This document shows positions 10,411 through 21,043 of a stretch of 64,000 nucleotides of DNA, one piece after another. Source of the DNA: Sphingomonas sp. IC-56 (GTDB lineage Bacteria; Pseudomonadota; Alphaproteobacteria; Sphingomonadales; Sphingomonadaceae); the NCBI RefSeq assembly GCF_021043375.1, contig NZ_JAJNDV010000004.1, positions 62,001 through 126,000 of the forward strand, read 5' to 3'. Position numbers and translations under genes: made by a program. The notes under the pieces were generated by a model. The model had not been told where the DNA came from. It made no database searches and was given only the letters and a program-made list of their open reading frames with translations. The stretch's first letter is position 1, and every line of letters begins with the position of its first letter.

Positions 10411-11459
10411 GCGGGAACTCCGACACGGGTCCACATCAGGAACCCGGAAACGAGGAAGACGAAGAACAGCGACAGCGGCAGGAAGATCTTCCAGCCCAGC
10501 CGCATCAGCTGGTCATAGCGGTAGCGCGGCACGGTTGCGCGCACCCAGCTGAACACGAAGAAGAAGAACAGCGTCTTGGCGAGCAGCCAGATGATGCCCG
10601 GCACCATGTACAACGGCGCCCAGTCGATCGGAGGCAGATAGCCGCCCCAGAACAGCGTCGCGTTGAGCACGCACATCAGGATGACGTTGGCATATTCGCC
10701 CAGCCAGAACAGCGCGAAGGCCATCGACGAATATTCCGTCTGATAGCCCGCGACGAGTTCCGACTCCGCTTCGGCCAGATCGAACGGCGCGCGCTGCGTC
10801 TCGGCCATGGACGAGATCAGGAACACGACCCACATCGGGAAGAGCAGCGGGTTAAAGCCGTGGCCGTTGAGGAAGCCGTAATAGCCCTGCTGGGAGTCAA
10901 CGATCCCGCCAAGGTTGAAGGTACCCGACCACAGCACGACCGAGATCAGCACGAAGCCAATCGAGACTTCATACGACACCATCTGCGCAGCGGCGCGGAT
11001 GGCGGAGTAGAAAGGATATTTGGAGTTGGACGACCAGCCCGCCAGGATCACGCCGTACACGCCGAGCGACGACGCCGCGAGCACGTAAAGCAGGCCGACA
11101 TTGATGTTGGACAGCACGACGCCCGCCTGGAACGGCACCACCGCCCACACGATCAGCGCGACCGTGAAGGTGATGATCGGCGCCAGTAGGAACAGCCCGC
11201 GATTGGCGCTGGACGGGATGATGGTTTCCTGGAGGAAGACCTTCAGGCCGTCGGCGAAGCTCTGCATCAGCCCGAACGGGCCGACGACGTTGGGGCCACG
11301 GCGCAGCGCCATCGCCGCCCAGATCTTTCGGTCGGCATAAATGATCATCGCCACTGCCAGCATCAGCGGCAGCGCGATCACCAGGATCCCGACGATCGTG
11401 GCGACGAACCAGGCCCAGCCATAGCTCATGCCAATGGTGTTCTGGAAAAACGCGGTCAT
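10407..11459 (-). CDS. nuoH: NADH-quinone oxidoreductase subunit H
   Basis: A 350-aa membrane subunit with about eight helices that forms much of the quinone-binding site at the junction of the two arms. Family motifs: [21 protein letters not shown] near the N-terminus, and [21 protein letters not shown] with the acidic residues of the quinone-side loop. The start overlaps the nuoG stop by 4 bases (ATGA). Confidence 0.97.
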   Translation of the reverse strand: MTAFFQNTIGMSYGWAWFVATIVGILVIALPLMLAVAMIIYADRKIWAAMALRRGPNVVGPFGLMQSFADGLKVFLQETIIPSSANRGLFLLAPIITFTVALIVWAVVPFQAGVVLSNINVGLLYVLAASSLGVYGVILAGWSSNSKYPFYSAIRAAAQMVSYEVSIGFVLISVVLWSGTFNLGGIVDSQQGYYGFLNGHGFNPLLFPMWVVFLISSMAETQRAPFDLAEAESELVAGYQTEYSSMAFALFWLGEYANVILMCVLNATLFWGGYLPPIDWAPLYMVPGIIWLLAKTLFFFFVFSWVRATVPRYRYDQLMRLGWKIFLPLSLFFVFLVSGFLMWTRVGVPA

Positions 11460-13477
11460 TCCGCGGCCTCCGCATAGTCTTCGCCGTGGAGCAGTTCAGC
11501 CGAGCAGCGCTGCATCGTCGGCGACGCACGGCAGATGGCGTTGGTGAGATAGAAGTCCTGGATCGGATAGGTGATCGGGCCTTCGGCATCGACGGCAAGC
11601 GCCGGTGCGTCCCAGGCATAGCTCACCAGACCCTCTTCGCGCAGCGCCGGGACTTCGGCCGCCATCGCGGCGCGCAGTTCCTCATAGCTGTCGAACGGCA
11701 GCGTGCGGCCGAGCTTTTCCGAGAGCGCACGCAGGATCGTCCAGTCCTCACGCGCATCGCCCACCGGGAACACGGCACGCTCGGCGCGCTGCACCCGACC
11801 TTCCAGGTTCACATAGGTGCCCGGCTTCTCGGCATAAGTAGCGGCGGGCAGGATCACATCGGCGTGATGCGCGCCCTTGTCGCCATGATGGCCGATGAAC
11901 ACCTTGAAGCTGTTCGCGAACATCGCGAAGTCGGCCTCGTCGGCACCCAGGAAGAAGGTCAGCTTCGGCGCGGCGCGGAAGATGTCGCCCATGCCGCCCT
12001 TTTGCGCGAAGCCCAGCATCAGCGCGCCCATGCGGGCGGCCGCGGTGTGGATCACGCCAAAGCCGTTCCAGGTCGTGCCGTCCTCGAGCGTACGCACGAG
12101 ATTGGCCGACTTGGCGAAGGCCAGTGCGGCGCCATGGCCCCTGGCCACTGCACCCGGGCCGACGATCGCAAGCGGACGCTTCGCGCCGTCGAACGCCTGC
12201 GCCAGCGATTCCGGCAGCGTGCCGAGCACGCCCAGATCGTTGCCCAGCCATTCGACCTTGTAGGTCAGGTCCGTCTCGGGCCCGATCGCGAAGACCTTGG
12301 CGCCCTTCTTGATCGCCTTGCGGACGCGCGTGTTGATCAGCGGCGCTTCCCAGCGGAGGTTTGTGCCGATCAGCAGGATCGCGTCGGCATCCTCAACGCC
12401 GGCGATTGTCGGGTTGAACGCCACCGCGCCCATGCTCGACACGTCATAGGACATGCCGGTCTGGCGGCTCTCGATCAGGTCGGAGCCCATCGCCTTTACC
12501 AGCGACTTGGCCGCAAACATCGTCTCGCAGTCGAGCAGATCGCCGGCGATCGCCGCGACGCTGGACCCAGCATCCTTTGCGACCGCCGCGATGACGTCGA
12601 ACGCTTCATCCCAGCTGACCGGGACCAGCTTGCCATCCTTGCGGACGAACGGACGGTCGAGGCGGCGGCGGACCAGGCCGTCGACATGGTAGCGGGTCTT
12701 GTCGTGCGCCCACTCCTCGTTCACGTCCTCGTTGATGCGCGGAAGCACCCGCATCACCTGACGTCCGCGGCTGTCGGCACGGATGTTGGTGCCGACCGCG
12801 TCCATCACGTCGATCGACAGGTTCCGGCGCAGCTCCCAGGGGCGGTATTCGAACGCCACCGGCTTGTGGGTCAGCGCGCCGACCGGGCACAGGTCGACCG
12901 CATTGCCGGAAAGCTCGCTCTTGAACGCCTTTTCCAGATAGGTCGTGATCTGCATGTCCTCGCCGCGATAGATCGCGCCGATATCCTCCACGCCGGCCAC
13001 TTCCTCGCCGAAGCGGACGCAGCGCGTGCACTGGATGCAGCGGGTCATGATCGTCTTGATGATCGGACCCATATATTTCTCGGTCACCGCGCGCTTGTTC
13101 TCGGTATAGCGCGAGTGGCTCCGGCCATAGGCCAGGCTCTGGTCCTGCAGGTCGCATTCGCCGCCCTGATCGCAGATCGGGCAGTCGAGCGGGTGGTTGA
13201 TCAGCAGGAATTCCATTACGCCTTCGCGCGCGGCCTTCACCATCGCGCTGTCGGTGCGGATTTCCTGATTGTCGGCAGCCGGCAGCGCGCACGAAGCCTG
13301 GGGCTTGGGCGGTCCGGGCTTCACCTCGACCAGGCACATGCGGCAATTGCCGGCGATCGACAGCCGCTCATGATAGCAGAAACGCGGGATTTCCTTGCCC
13401 GCGGCTTCGCAGGCCTGAAGCACGGTGGCGCCCTGCGGCACCTCCACTTCGATTCCGTCGACTTTGACCTTTGGCAT
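11456..13477 (-). CDS. nuoG: NADH-quinone oxidoreductase subunit G
   Basis: A 673-aa iron-sulfur subunit of the peripheral arm. In order: an N-terminal [2Fe-2S] ferredoxin domain (C34, C45, C48, C63), the HC3 [4Fe-4S] motif (H95, C99, C102, C108), a further [4Fe-4S] motif [10 protein letters not shown], and a molybdopterin-oxidoreductase-like domain without cofactor. The length is normal for alphaproteobacteria. The start overlaps the nuoF stop (TAATG). Confidence 0.96.
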   Translation of the reverse strand: MPKVKVDGIEVEVPQGATVLQACEAAGKEIPRFCYHERLSIAGNCRMCLVEVKPGPPKPQASCALPAADNQEIRTDSAMVKAAREGVMEFLLINHPLDCPICDQGGECDLQDQSLAYGRSHSRYTENKRAVTEKYMGPIIKTIMTRCIQCTRCVRFGEEVAGVEDIGAIYRGEDMQITTYLEKAFKSELSGNAVDLCPVGALTHKPVAFEYRPWELRRNLSIDVMDAVGTNIRADSRGRQVMRVLPRINEDVNEEWAHDKTRYHVDGLVRRRLDRPFVRKDGKLVPVSWDEAFDVIAAVAKDAGSSVAAIAGDLLDCETMFAAKSLVKAMGSDLIESRQTGMSYDVSSMGAVAFNPTIAGVEDADAILLIGTNLRWEAPLINTRVRKAIKKGAKVFAIGPETDLTYKVEWLGNDLGVLGTLPESLAQAFDGAKRPLAIVGPGAVARGHGAALAFAKSANLVRTLEDGTTWNGFGVIHTAAARMGALMLGFAQKGGMGDIFRAAPKLTFFLGADEADFAMFANSFKVFIGHHGDKGAHHADVILPAATYAEKPGTYVNLEGRVQRAERAVFPVGDAREDWTILRALSEKLGRTLPFDSYEELRAAMAAEVPALREEGLVSYAWDAPALAVDAEGPITYPIQDFYLTNAICRASPTMQRCSAELLHGEDYAEAAE

Positions 13478-14781
13478 TATTCGGCAGCCTCTTGCATCGG
13501 CGCATCGCCGGTGCCGTTGCGTTCAATGATCCGCCGCTCGATCTCGGGGCGGAAGTGACGGATCAGGCCCTGGATCGGCCAGGCGGCGGCGTCGCCCAGC
13601 GCGCAGATCGTGTGACCTTCGACCTGCTTGGTGACCTGCTGGAGCGTGTCGATCTCGCTGATGTCTGCGTCGCCGGTGCGCAGCCGCTCCATCACGCGCC
13701 ACATCCAGCCGGTGCCTTCGCGGCAGGGCGTGCACTGGCCGCAGCTCTCATGCTTGTAGAAGTAGGAGAGCCGGGCAATCGCGCGGACGATGTCGGTGGA
13801 CTTGTCCATGACGATCACCGCTGCGGTGCCAAGGCCCGAGCCGACGGCGCGCAGGCCGTCGAAATCCATCGGCGCGTCCATGATCTCGGCAGCCGGCACC
13901 AGCGGCACCGACGATCCGCCCGGGATCACCGCGAGCAGATTGTCCCAGCCGCCGCGAATGCCGCCGCAATGCTTTTCGATCAACTCGCGGAACGGGATGC
14001 TCATCGCTTCCTCGACCACGCAGGGCTTTTCGACATGGCCCGAGATCTGGAAGAGCTTGGTGCCCTTGTTGTTCTCACGCCCGAAGGACGAGAACCATTC
14101 GGGTCCACGCCGCAGGATCGTCGGGGCAACGGCAATCGACTCGACGTTGTTGACCGTCGTCGGGCAGCCATAGAGGCCGGCGCCCGCCGGGAATGGCGGC
14201 TTGAGGCGCGGCTGGCCCTTCTTGCCTTCCAGGCTTTCGAGCATCGCGGTTTCTTCGCCGCAGATATACGCGCCGGCACCGCGGTGCACGAACACGTCGA
14301 AATCATAGCCGGAGCCCGAGGCGTTGCGGCCGATCAGACCGGCGTCATACGCTTCGGCGACCGCTGCGAACAGCGTCTCAGCCTCGCGGATATATTCGCC
14401 GCGAATGTAGATGTAGGCCGCGCGCGCGCGCATCGCGAAGCCGGCGATCAGCGCGCCTTCGATCAATTTGTGCGGATCGTGGCGGATGATCTCGCGGTCC
14501 TTGCACGAACCGGGCTCGGATTCGTCGGCGTTGATCACCAGGAAGTTCGGCCGCGTCGGGCTCGGCTCCTTGGGCATGAACGACCATTTGGTGCCGGTCG
14601 GGAAACCCGCCCCGCCCCGCCCGCGCAGGCCAGACGCCTTGATGCGGTCGATGATCGTGTCCTGCCCCAGCTGCATCAGCCGGGCAGTGTTGTCCCAATC
14701 GCCACGTGCGCGTGCAGCCGGCAGGTTCCACGGCTGGTAGCCGTAGAGATTGGTGAAGATGCGATCCTTGTCGGCGAGCAT
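13477..14781 (-). CDS. nuoF: NADH-quinone oxidoreductase subunit F
   Basis: A 434-aa catalytic subunit that binds NADH and FMN and holds cluster N3. The FMN/NADH glycine-rich loop [13 protein letters not shown] lies near residue 55, and the [4Fe-4S] ligands [15 protein letters not shown] near residue 347, with the fourth cysteine in [13 protein letters not shown]. Starts with ATG one base after the stop of the 55-aa membrane protein gene. Confidence 0.97.
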   Translation of the reverse strand: MLADKDRIFTNLYGYQPWNLPAARARGDWDNTARLMQLGQDTIIDRIKASGLRGRGGAGFPTGTKWSFMPKEPSPTRPNFLVINADESEPGSCKDREIIRHDPHKLIEGALIAGFAMRARAAYIYIRGEYIREAETLFAAVAEAYDAGLIGRNASGSGYDFDVFVHRGAGAYICGEETAMLESLEGKKGQPRLKPPFPAGAGLYGCPTTVNNVESIAVAPTILRRGPEWFSSFGRENNKGTKLFQISGHVEKPCVVEEAMSIPFRELIEKHCGGIRGGWDNLLAVIPGGSSVPLVPAAEIMDAPMDFDGLRAVGSGLGTAAVIVMDKSTDIVRAIARLSYFYKHESCGQCTPCREGTGWMWRVMERLRTGDADISEIDTLQQVTKQVEGHTICALGDAAAWPIQGLIRHFRPEIERRIIERNGTGDAPMQEAAE

Positions 14782-14782
14782 C

Positions 14783-14950
14783 TCAGCGGGCGCCCTTCTT
14801 GAAGAACATGAGGTAAATCAGCACCGCCAATCCGATCAGGATCAGCGGGCCCAGCAGGCTGAAGGTGATCTTGAGCACCCAGCCGGCAACGACGAGTCCG
14901 CCGATGATGGCGAGGATCGTCACGACGAGGTTCTTGTTGCCCCCGCTCAT
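14783..14950 (-). CDS. Small membrane protein encoded between nuoE and nuoF
   Basis: A 55-residue open frame ([15 protein letters not shown]... to ...[10 protein letters not shown]) that fills the gap between nuoE and nuoF exactly. Its ATG overlaps the nuoE stop (ATGA), and its TGA is one base before the nuoF ATG. It has two hydrophobic stretches, roughly residues 8-24 and 27-50, and a basic C-terminus FFKKGAR. I recognise no family. The tight coupling argues for a real, translated gene. It could be an accessory or assembly factor of complex I, or simply a passenger; the sequence does not decide. Confidence 0.82.
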   Translation of the reverse strand: MSGGNKNLVVTILAIIGGLVVAGWVLKITFSLLGPLILIGLAVLIYLMFFKKGAR

Positions 14951-15618
14951 GCCCACTCACCGCGGTAATCATGGTTCTCGTTGACCATCGCCGTCAGCGT
15001 GGTCGGACCGCCGACCGGCTCCACCGTGTGGCGGCCCGGCTCCTGCGTGCCTGCCCTGGGCTGATCGCCGGCGGCCAGGCGATCGAGGATCGCCACCGTG
15101 CGGTCGAACGTGAGGTCTTCGTAATTGTCGTCGTTGATCTGCACCATCGGTGCCGACGCGCAATTGCCCAGGCACTCGACCTCGGACAGCGTGAACATGC
15201 CGTCCTCGGTGGTGTGGCCCTTCTTCATGCCGCGGCTCTTGCACGCCGCCAGAACGTCGTCCGACCCGCGCAGCATGCACGGCGTCGTGCCGCATACCTG
15301 CACATGGAAGCGGCCGACCGGCGCGAGATTGAACATGGTGTAGAAGGTCGCGACTTCGAACACGCGGATATAGGGCATCTCCAGTTCGCGCGCGACGAAC
15401 TCGATCACCGGCACGGGCAGCCAGCCCTGCGTGTTCGTCTCCGCACCAACCTGGCGCTGAGCAAGGTCGAGGAACGGGATCGTGCACGACATCTGCCGGC
15501 CGGCCGGATAGCGGCCCATGATCTCGCGCGCCTTGTCGGCATTCGCCTGGGTCCAGGCGAAATTACCCCAGCGTGCGCGGGTCTCGGCCTCGTCGGGGAT
15601 CTGCGGTGCGTCAGCCAT
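14947..15618 (-). CDS. nuoE: NADH-quinone oxidoreductase subunit E
   Basis: A 223-aa thioredoxin-fold subunit that carries the [2Fe-2S] cluster N1a next to NuoF. The ligands are C109 and C114 (VCGTTPCML) and C149 and C153 (ECLGNCASAP). The C-terminus beyond ~residue 180 is hydrophilic and variable (AAGDQPRAGTQEPGRHT). The ATG overlaps the nuoD stop (TAATG). Confidence 0.96.
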   Translation of the reverse strand: MADAPQIPDEAETRARWGNFAWTQANADKAREIMGRYPAGRQMSCTIPFLDLAQRQVGAETNTQGWLPVPVIEFVARELEMPYIRVFEVATFYTMFNLAPVGRFHVQVCGTTPCMLRGSDDVLAACKSRGMKKGHTTEDGMFTLSEVECLGNCASAPMVQINDDNYEDLTFDRTVAILDRLAAGDQPRAGTQEPGRHTVEPVGGPTTLTAMVNENHDYRGEWA

Positions 15619-16853
15619 TAGCGGTCACATTCACCAAAAACGATATCCATCGCGCCCAGGATCGCGGTGGTGTCCGCGAGCATGTGGCCCTTGGACATGA
15701 AATCCATTGCCTGAAGATGGCTGAACGCCGTCGGGCGCACCTTGCAGCGATACGGCTTGTTGCTGCCGTCGCTCACCAGATACACGCCGAATTCGCCCTT
15801 GGGGCTTTCGGTCGCCACATAGACTTCGCCTTCGGGCACGTGGAAGCCCTCGGTGAAGTGCTTGAAGTGGTGGATCAGCGCTTCCATCGACTGCTTCATC
15901 GCCCCGCGCGAGGGCGGCACGACCTTGTTGTCGAGCGTCTTCACCGGGCCTTCGGGCATCTGCTGGAGGCACTGCTTCATGATCCGCGCGGACTGGCGGA
16001 CCTCCTCCACGCGCACCATGAACCGGTCGTAGCAGTCACCACGCGTGCCGACCGGAATGTCGAACTCGACCCGGTCATAGGCGTCGTAAGGCTGCGACCG
16101 GCGGATATCCCAGGGGATGCCGGCGGCACGGATCATCGGGCCGGAGAAGCCCCAGCGCATCGCGTCCTCACGGCTGACGATCGCGATGTCTACGTTGCGC
16201 TGCTTGAAGATGCGGTTCTCGGCCACCAGGCTGATCGCATCCTCGAACAAGCGCGGCAGGCGCGTGTCGAGCCAGTCGGCGATGTCGGTCAGCAGCTTCA
16301 GCGGCACGTCCTGACGGACGCCGCCGACGCGGAACCAGTTGGCGTGCATGCGCGCACCCGACGCGCGCTCATAGAAGTTCATGCAGTCTTCGCGCAGCTC
16401 GAACAGCCACAGATTGGGCGTCATCGCGCCCACGTCCATGACGTGCGAACCCAGGTTCAGCATATGGTTCTTGATGCGGGTCAGCTCGGCGAAGAAGGTC
16501 CGCAGATACTGGGCACGGATCGGCACTTCCAGATCGAGCAGCTTCTCGACGGCGAGCACATAGGAGTGCTCCATCGCCATCGGCGAGCAATAATCGAACC
16601 GATCGAAGTACGGCAGCGCCTGGGTGTAGGTCTTGTACTCGATCAGCTTTTCGGTGCCGCGGTGAAGCAGGCCCACGTGCGGATCGACGCGCTCGACGAT
16701 CTCGCCGTCGAGCTCGAGCACCAGGCGCAACACGCCGTGCGCCGCCGGGTGCTGCGGGCCGAAGTTGATCGTGTAGTTCTGGATCGCGACGTCACCCGTG
16801 TTCGGGTCCTTGACGGTGTCGCGCTCCATCATCGCTTCAACGGTATCGGTCAT
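15618..16853 (-). CDS. nuoD: NADH-quinone oxidoreductase subunit D
   Basis: A 411-aa 49-kDa-type subunit, related to the hydrogenase large subunit, that forms the quinone site with NuoB and NuoH. Recognisable segments are [22 protein letters not shown] near the N-terminus (including the HPAAHG quinone loop), [16 protein letters not shown], and [14 protein letters not shown]. NuoC and NuoD are separate genes here, unlike the fused NuoCD of enterobacteria. The ATG overlaps the nuoC stop (ATGA). Confidence 0.97.
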   Translation of the reverse strand: MTDTVEAMMERDTVKDPNTGDVAIQNYTINFGPQHPAAHGVLRLVLELDGEIVERVDPHVGLLHRGTEKLIEYKTYTQALPYFDRFDYCSPMAMEHSYVLAVEKLLDLEVPIRAQYLRTFFAELTRIKNHMLNLGSHVMDVGAMTPNLWLFELREDCMNFYERASGARMHANWFRVGGVRQDVPLKLLTDIADWLDTRLPRLFEDAISLVAENRIFKQRNVDIAIVSREDAMRWGFSGPMIRAAGIPWDIRRSQPYDAYDRVEFDIPVGTRGDCYDRFMVRVEEVRQSARIMKQCLQQMPEGPVKTLDNKVVPPSRGAMKQSMEALIHHFKHFTEGFHVPEGEVYVATESPKGEFGVYLVSDGSNKPYRCKVRPTAFSHLQAMDFMSKGHMLADTTAILGAMDIVFGECDR

Positions 16854-17752
16854 TGGTTCTGACCCTCACCCTTGGTCGGACGGACATCCGGATCCTTGGG
16901 CATGTTCTTGCTGTCTGCATCCACCGACGTAGCGCCCCCCTCAGTGTCGCCAGGCGTGTCGGAGGTCTTGGGCGTCTTGGCGCGCGGTTCGACATCTTTC
17001 GACGCCAGTTCGCTTGCCTTGACTACGTCGTCCGCCTTTACGGGCGTGGGTGCACCCTTTTCCTGCGGGACGGGCGGTGCGGTGGGAGACGGCGACGGGC
17101 TCGACTTGCCCTGCGGCGTATCACCCGGACCCGCGCCCGGCGCCTTCTCGTCGCCCGGCAGCACGTATGCGGCACCTTCCCACGGGCTCATGAAGTCGAA
17201 ATTGCGGAAGTCCTGCGCCAGGTTCACCGGCTCATAGACCACACGCTTTGCCTCTTCGGAGTAGCGCATCTCGACATAGCCGGTCATCGGAAAGTCCTTC
17301 CGGAGCGGATGCCCCTGGAAGCCATAGTCCGTCAGGATCCGGCGAAGATCCATGTTGCCGTCGAACAGCACGCCGTACAGATCGTATACTTCGCGCTCGA
17401 GCCAGCCGGCGACCGGCCAGATGCCCGTTACCGACGGCACCGACTGCTCCTCATCGGTCATCACGCGCACGCGAATGCGGTGGTTCCGAGTGAGGCTCAG
17501 CAGGTGATAGACGATGTCGAACCGCTCGGGGCGCTGCGGATAGTCCGCGCCGGCGATCTCCATCAGCATCTGATATTCAAGGCCGGGCGTGTCGCGCAGC
17601 GCGATCATCACATCGACCAGCGACGCACGCTTCACCGTCAGCGAGACCTCGCCAACAGCATCCTTGCTCTCCACGATTGCGCTACCAAGTGCCGCCTGCG
17701 CAGCCTCGATCACGCCTTCGTTCGAGGCATAGCGGGGAGCAGGCGCCTTCAC
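16850..17752 (-). CDS. nuoC: NADH-quinone oxidoreductase subunit C with long C-terminal tail
   Basis: A 300-aa 30-kDa-type subunit. The core of ~200 residues carries the family signature [29 protein letters not shown] and [13 protein letters not shown]. After PGDEKAPG the protein continues for about 100 residues of Pro/Ser/Lys/Asp-rich low-complexity sequence, where family members usually end. The start is a GTG ([10 protein letters not shown]) that overlaps the nuoB stop (GTGA); an open frame extends 40 codons further but lies inside nuoB. Confidence 0.94.
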   Translation of the reverse strand: MKAPAPRYASNEGVIEAAQAALGSAIVESKDAVGEVSLTVKRASLVDVMIALRDTPGLEYQMLMEIAGADYPQRPERFDIVYHLLSLTRNHRIRVRVMTDEEQSVPSVTGIWPVAGWLEREVYDLYGVLFDGNMDLRRILTDYGFQGHPLRKDFPMTGYVEMRYSEEAKRVVYEPVNLAQDFRNFDFMSPWEGAAYVLPGDEKAPGAGPGDTPQGKSSPSPSPTAPPVPQEKGAPTPVKADDVVKASELASKDVEPRAKTPKTSDTPGDTEGGATSVDADSKNMPKDPDVRPTKGEGQNQ

Positions 17753-18297
17753 CGTTCCAGCGTCCCGATGCGGCGGATCTTCCGCTGCAGCTGCATCACG
17801 CCGTAGAGCAGCGCTTCGGCGGTCGGCGGGCATCCGGGAACATAGATGTCGACCGGCACGATGCGGTCGCAACCGCGCACGACGCTGTAGCTATAGTGAT
17901 AATAGCCGCCGCCGTTCGCGCACGATCCCATCGAGATCACGTACTTCGGCTCGGACATCTGGTCGTACACGCGGCGCAGCGCCGGCGCCATCTTGTTGCA
18001 CAGCGTGCCCGCGACAATCATCACGTCCGACTGACGCGGAGACGCGCGCGGCGCGGCGCCAAAGCGCTCCATGTCATAGCGCGGCATGTTGACGTGGATC
18101 ATCTCCACCGCACAGCATGCCAGACCAAAGGTCATCCACCACAGCGAGCCGGTACGCGCCCACTGGAACAGCTCCTCGGTCGAGGTTACCAGGAAGCCCT
18201 TGTCGCCGATCTCGGCATTGATATCGTCCAGAAACGCGGGATTGGGGAGCGTCCCCGGTGCCATTTGCGGCTGGGTCGGGCTGAGTTCTACTCCCAC
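17749..18297 (-). CDS. nuoB: NADH-quinone oxidoreductase subunit B
   Basis: A 182-aa subunit holding cluster N2, the last [4Fe-4S] cluster before quinone. Ligands are the adjacent C61-C62 of [10 protein letters not shown], the cysteine of [12 protein letters not shown], and that of [12 protein letters not shown] chose a GTG start (VGVELSPTQ...) overlapping the end of nuoA by 10 bases. A TTG seven codons upstream and an ATG twelve codons downstream are alternatives. Confidence 0.94.
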   Translation of the reverse strand: MGVELSPTQPQMAPGTLPNPAFLDDINAEIGDKGFLVTSTEELFQWARTGSLWWMTFGLACCAVEMIHVNMPRYDMERFGAAPRASPRQSDVMIVAGTLCNKMAPALRRVYDQMSEPKYVISMGSCANGGGYYHYSYSVVRGCDRIVPVDIYVPGCPPTAEALLYGVMQLQRKIRRIGTLER

Positions 18298-18662
18298 TCC
18301 AACGCACCTTTCTTCCAAGCGTAAACGAGACCGAGCGTGAGCTCGGCAATGAAGATCATCATCGAAATCCAGGCGGTCCAGCCGAGATCAAAAACGCTGA
18401 CTGCCCAAGGATATAGGAAGGCAGCTTCGAGATCGAAGATGATGAACAGAATGGCAACGAGATAAAAGCGCACGTCAAATTGGCTGCGCGAATCCTCGAA
18501 GGCGGGGAAGCCGCACTCATATTCAGTGAGCTTTTCCGGAGTCGGCTTATGCGAACCGGTCAGCCGCCCCACCGCCATGGGCAGGAACACGAAGGCGCTT
18601 GAAAGCACCAGTGCCACTCCCAGGAACAGGAGGATCGGCAGATATTGAATCAGATCAACCAA
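18288..18662 (-). CDS. nuoA: NADH-quinone oxidoreductase subunit A
   Basis: A 124-aa membrane subunit with three helices and the conserved loop YECGFPAF followed by [18 protein letters not shown]. It is the first gene of the complex I operon. The start is TTG, supported by the strong ribosome-binding site GAGAAGG ending four bases upstream; no in-frame ATG exists before the first helix. A TTG start on the lead gene may lower initiation, which is inference. Confidence 0.95.
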   Translation of the reverse strand: MVDLIQYLPILLFLGVALVLSSAFVFLPMAVGRLTGSHKPTPEKLTEYECGFPAFEDSRSQFDVRFYLVAILFIIFDLEAAFLYPWAVSVFDLGWTAWISMMIFIAELTLGLVYAWKKGALEWE

Positions 18663-18737
18663 GATGCCTTCTCGCGGATGCGGAATCTAAGCGGGCTTCT
18701 AGGACTCTGAAGGGGGTGCGGCAAGGCCCGGAACCCC

Positions 18738-18779
18738 TGAGAATCACTCGCAATAATAAGATGTAACATTGCACGCCAA
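18738..18779 (-). promoter_or_regulatory. Candidate nuo promoter overlapped by a Fur-like box
   Basis: On the minus strand TTGGCG (18774-18779) and TATTAT (18753-18758) are separated by 15 bases and could be a weak -35/-10 pair. Directly over the -10 lies TTGCGAGTGATTCTCA (18738-18753), which resembles proteobacterial Fur-box half-sites of the type GCGAATGATTCTCA. The leader to nuoA would be about 80 bases. Both assignments are from visual similarity only. Confidence 0.35.
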
Positions 18780-18819
18780 CAGGCGCCGCCGGCAACGGCA
18801 GCGCCTCTCGCTAGGATTG

Positions 18820-18847
18820 ACTGAAAGCCGGCGGCCGGACCGCCGGC
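18820..18847 (-). terminator. Candidate terminator after the inositol monophosphatase gene
   Basis: On the minus strand the stem GCCGGCGG/CCGCCGGC with a 5-base loop is followed by TTTCAGT, 8 bases after the stop codon. The T-run is short, so termination may be partial. A second weaker hairpin (AGGCGC...GCGCCT, 18781-18806) lies further on. Confidence 0.55.
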
Positions 18848-18854
18848 GAACCGG

Positions 18855-19676
18855 TCAGTTGTTGCGCAGAGCGCCCGCGACCAGCTTGTGCAGCTTGGAA
18901 TGGAGCACGTCATTGGCGGCAAGGAACTGGTTGCGCTCACGCGCCATGTCCTGGCCGCGATAGTCGGTGACAAAACCGCCGGCTTCCTTGACCAGCAGCA
19001 TGCCCGCCGCGACGTCCCAAGGCTTCAGGTCCGATTCCCAGAACCCGTCGAAGCGGCCCGCCGCGACCCAGGCAAGATCCAGCGCCGCGGCGCCCAGCCG
19101 GCGGATGCCCGCCACTTCGGGTGCAACGGCGCCGAAGATGCGAGTCCATTCGGCGAAATTGCCATGGCCCATGAAGGGAATGCCGGTGGCGATCAGTGCG
19201 TCGGGCAGCTCCCGCCGCGCCGACACGCGCAGCCGCTGATCCTGCAACCACGCGCCCCGGCCCTTCTCGGCCCAGAAGCTTTCGTCGGTCAGCGGTTGAT
19301 AGATATAGCCGTGCGTGATCTCGGGCTTGCCCTGCGTGCCGCGGGGATCCTCCACCGCGATCGACATGCAGAAATGCGGAATGCCGTGGAGGAAGTTGGA
19401 CGTGCCGTCGAGCGGATCGATGATCCAGCGCGGCAGGTCGGGATCGCCTTTGATCTCGCCGCGCTCCTCGACGAGGAAACCCCAATCAGGACGTGCCTTC
19501 TGGAGTTCCTCGATCAGCGTGTCCTCGGCGCGGCGGTCGGCCATCGACACGAAGTCGGCAGGCCCCTTGCGGCTGACCTGGAGGTGCTGAACCTCGTTGA
19601 AGTCACGGCGCAGCCGCGGACCCGCCTTGCGGGCCGCACGCTCGATGACGGTGATGATGCCGGAATGGGCTACCAA
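18855..19676 (-). CDS. suhB: Inositol monophosphatase family protein
   Basis: A 273-aa lithium-sensitive phosphatase fold that hydrolyses inositol-1-phosphate or related sugar phosphates, using Mg2+. The metal-binding motifs are VEERGE, WIIDPLDGTSNFLHG and WDVAAGMLLVKEAGG. In bacteria SuhB also joins the NusA/NusB/NusE/NusG antitermination complex on rRNA; which role applies here cannot be read from the sequence. The start appears to be TTG (LVAHSGIITV); no in-frame ATG lies nearby. It faces the same way as nuo but is set off by a hairpin. Confidence 0.88.
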   Translation of the reverse strand: MVAHSGIITVIERAARKAGPRLRRDFNEVQHLQVSRKGPADFVSMADRRAEDTLIEELQKARPDWGFLVEERGEIKGDPDLPRWIIDPLDGTSNFLHGIPHFCMSIAVEDPRGTQGKPEITHGYIYQPLTDESFWAEKGRGAWLQDQRLRVSARRELPDALIATGIPFMGHGNFAEWTRIFGAVAPEVAGIRRLGAAALDLAWVAAGRFDGFWESDLKPWDVAAGMLLVKEAGGFVTDYRGQDMARERNQFLAANDVLHSKLHKLVAGALRNN

Positions 19677-19690
19677 AACAAAACTCCAAA

Positions 19691-19800
19691 TCTCCCTCTC
19701 CCACCTGCGGAAGAGGGTCGGGGTGAGGGTCTCACGGCAGGCGAACGGCCAGTGACAACGGACTCACCCTCACCAACCCTCTCCCGCACCCGGGAGAGGG
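19691..19800. repeat. Inverted repeat, family D
   Basis: Two arms pair across a ~30-base centre: ccctctcccacctgcggaag...gggtgagggt at 19694-19730, and actcaccctcacc...cgggagaggg at 19762-19800. The inner arm also forms its own hairpin (ccctctcccgcacccgggagaggg). A short copy lies at 40390-40426. It occupies the gap between efp and the upstream end of suhB. Confidence 0.7.
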
Positions 19801-19809
19801 CTTAAACAA

Positions 19810-20373
19810 TCAGTCCGCGCGGCGGACGTAGGTCTGTTCGTAAACGTCGACTACGATCCGGGTTCCCGACGCGATGTGCGGCGGCACCATCACGCGCACA
19901 CCGTTTTCGAGCAGCGCGGGCTTGTACGAGGACGAGGCGGTCTGCCCCTTCACCACGGCATCGGCCTCGACGATGGTCGCTTCGATCGTGTCGGGCAGCT
20001 GCACGCTGATCGGGTCCTCGTCATACAGCTCCATCACCACGTCCATGCCGTCCTGAAGGAAGGCAGCCGCGTCGCCGAGCAGGTCGCGCGGCAGCGTGGT
20101 CTGGTCGTACGTGATCTTGTCCATGAACGTCAGCGTCTCGCCGTCCGCGAACAGGAACTGGAAATCCTTGGTGTCCAGGCGGACGCGCTCCACGGTCTCG
20201 GCCGAGCGGAATCGGACATTGTTCTTGCGCCCGTCGCGCAGGTTCTTGAGTTCGACCTGCATATACGCGCCGCCCTTGCCGGGCTGCGTGTGCTGGATTT
20301 TGACGGCGCGCCAGATGCCGCCTTCATATTCGATGATGTTGCCGGGACGGATGTCCACGCCGCTGATCTTCAT
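19810..20373 (-). CDS. efp: Elongation factor P
   Basis: A 187-aa protein of the usual three-domain form (KOW-like domain I, then two OB-fold domains). It binds ribosomes stalled on polyproline stretches and stimulates peptide bond formation. The modification loop [12 protein letters not shown] places the target lysine at K33, suggesting the EpmA-type (lysylation) branch. No modification enzyme genes are in the window. The ATG start gives [12 protein letters not shown], a standard N-terminus. Confidence 0.97.
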   Translation of the reverse strand: MKISGVDIRPGNIIEYEGGIWRAVKIQHTQPGKGGAYMQVELKNLRDGRKNNVRFRSAETVERVRLDTKDFQFLFADGETLTFMDKITYDQTTLPRDLLGDAAAFLQDGMDVVMELYDEDPISVQLPDTIEATIVEADAVVKGQTASSSYKPALLENGVRVMVPPHIASGTRIVVDVYEQTYVRRAD

Positions 20374-20448
20374 GATCCGAGACCTGTAAGCTGAGAAAGA
20401 GCCGAAGCAGGCCCCTTAGCCGGGCGCGGCCATCCTCGCAAGCGCGGC

Positions 20449-21039
20449 TCAGTCGCCGCCGCGCATCAACAGCGGATAAGGATTGACGTTGGCGCCCTGC
20501 CACCAGCGTTCGCCGGCCCGCATCGTCTTGATCTCGAAATGCAGGTGTGGCGCCCCGCCCGCGGCGCTGCCGGTGTCGCCTACGGTCGCGATCTGCTGCC
20601 CCTGGCGGACCACCTGCCCTTCGGCTGCCAAATAGCGGTCGAGATGCGCGTAATAATGCACGGTCCGGTTATCGGGCAGGCGGACATACAGGGTGTGTCC
20701 ACCATTGCCGCTCTCGAAGCGCTTCTCCACGCGCCCGCTGGCGGCGGCGAGCACCGCCATGCCGCGCGGCGCCATGATGTCGATCGCGTTGTGCTGGCGC
20801 GCGCCGCCGCCGCGGCTATCCCCCCAGGTATTGCTAAGCTGGCCGCGAGTGATCCCAGCTACCGGCACCACCAGCGGCTGGCGGTCCACCCGCTCGGCCT
20901 CGATCCGCTGTGGCGCGCCCACCGCAGCGCGCGCCTGGTCCGGGGGCAGCACGGTGATCCGCACCATCGAGAGGTAAGCGATGGCGAGGGCCAGCAGCAG
21001 TGCCGCAAGTCCCCAGCCGATCCACTTACCTCGAGTCAC
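20449..21039 (-). CDS. M23 family metallopeptidase (LytM type), membrane-anchored
   Basis: A 196-aa protein with one N-terminal membrane segment (residues ~8-28) and a periplasmic LytM domain. Zinc ligands are visible at H83 and D87 (HNAID) and H167 (HLHFE), with H165 as the partner histidine, so the enzyme should be active as a peptidoglycan endopeptidase. The GTG start is supported by CAGGAG seven bases upstream and lies four bases after the stop of the L,D-transpeptidase gene, so the two form an operon for cell-wall remodelling. Confidence 0.9.
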   Translation of the reverse strand: MTRGKWIGWGLAALLLALAIAYLSMVRITVLPPDQARAAVGAPQRIEAERVDRQPLVVPVAGITRGQLSNTWGDSRGGGARQHNAIDIMAPRGMAVLAAASGRVEKRFESGNGGHTLYVRLPDNRTVHYYAHLDRYLAAEGQVVRQGQQIATVGDTGSAAGGAPHLHFEIKTMRAGERWWQGANVNPYPLLMRGGD

Positions 21040-21043
21040 GGCA

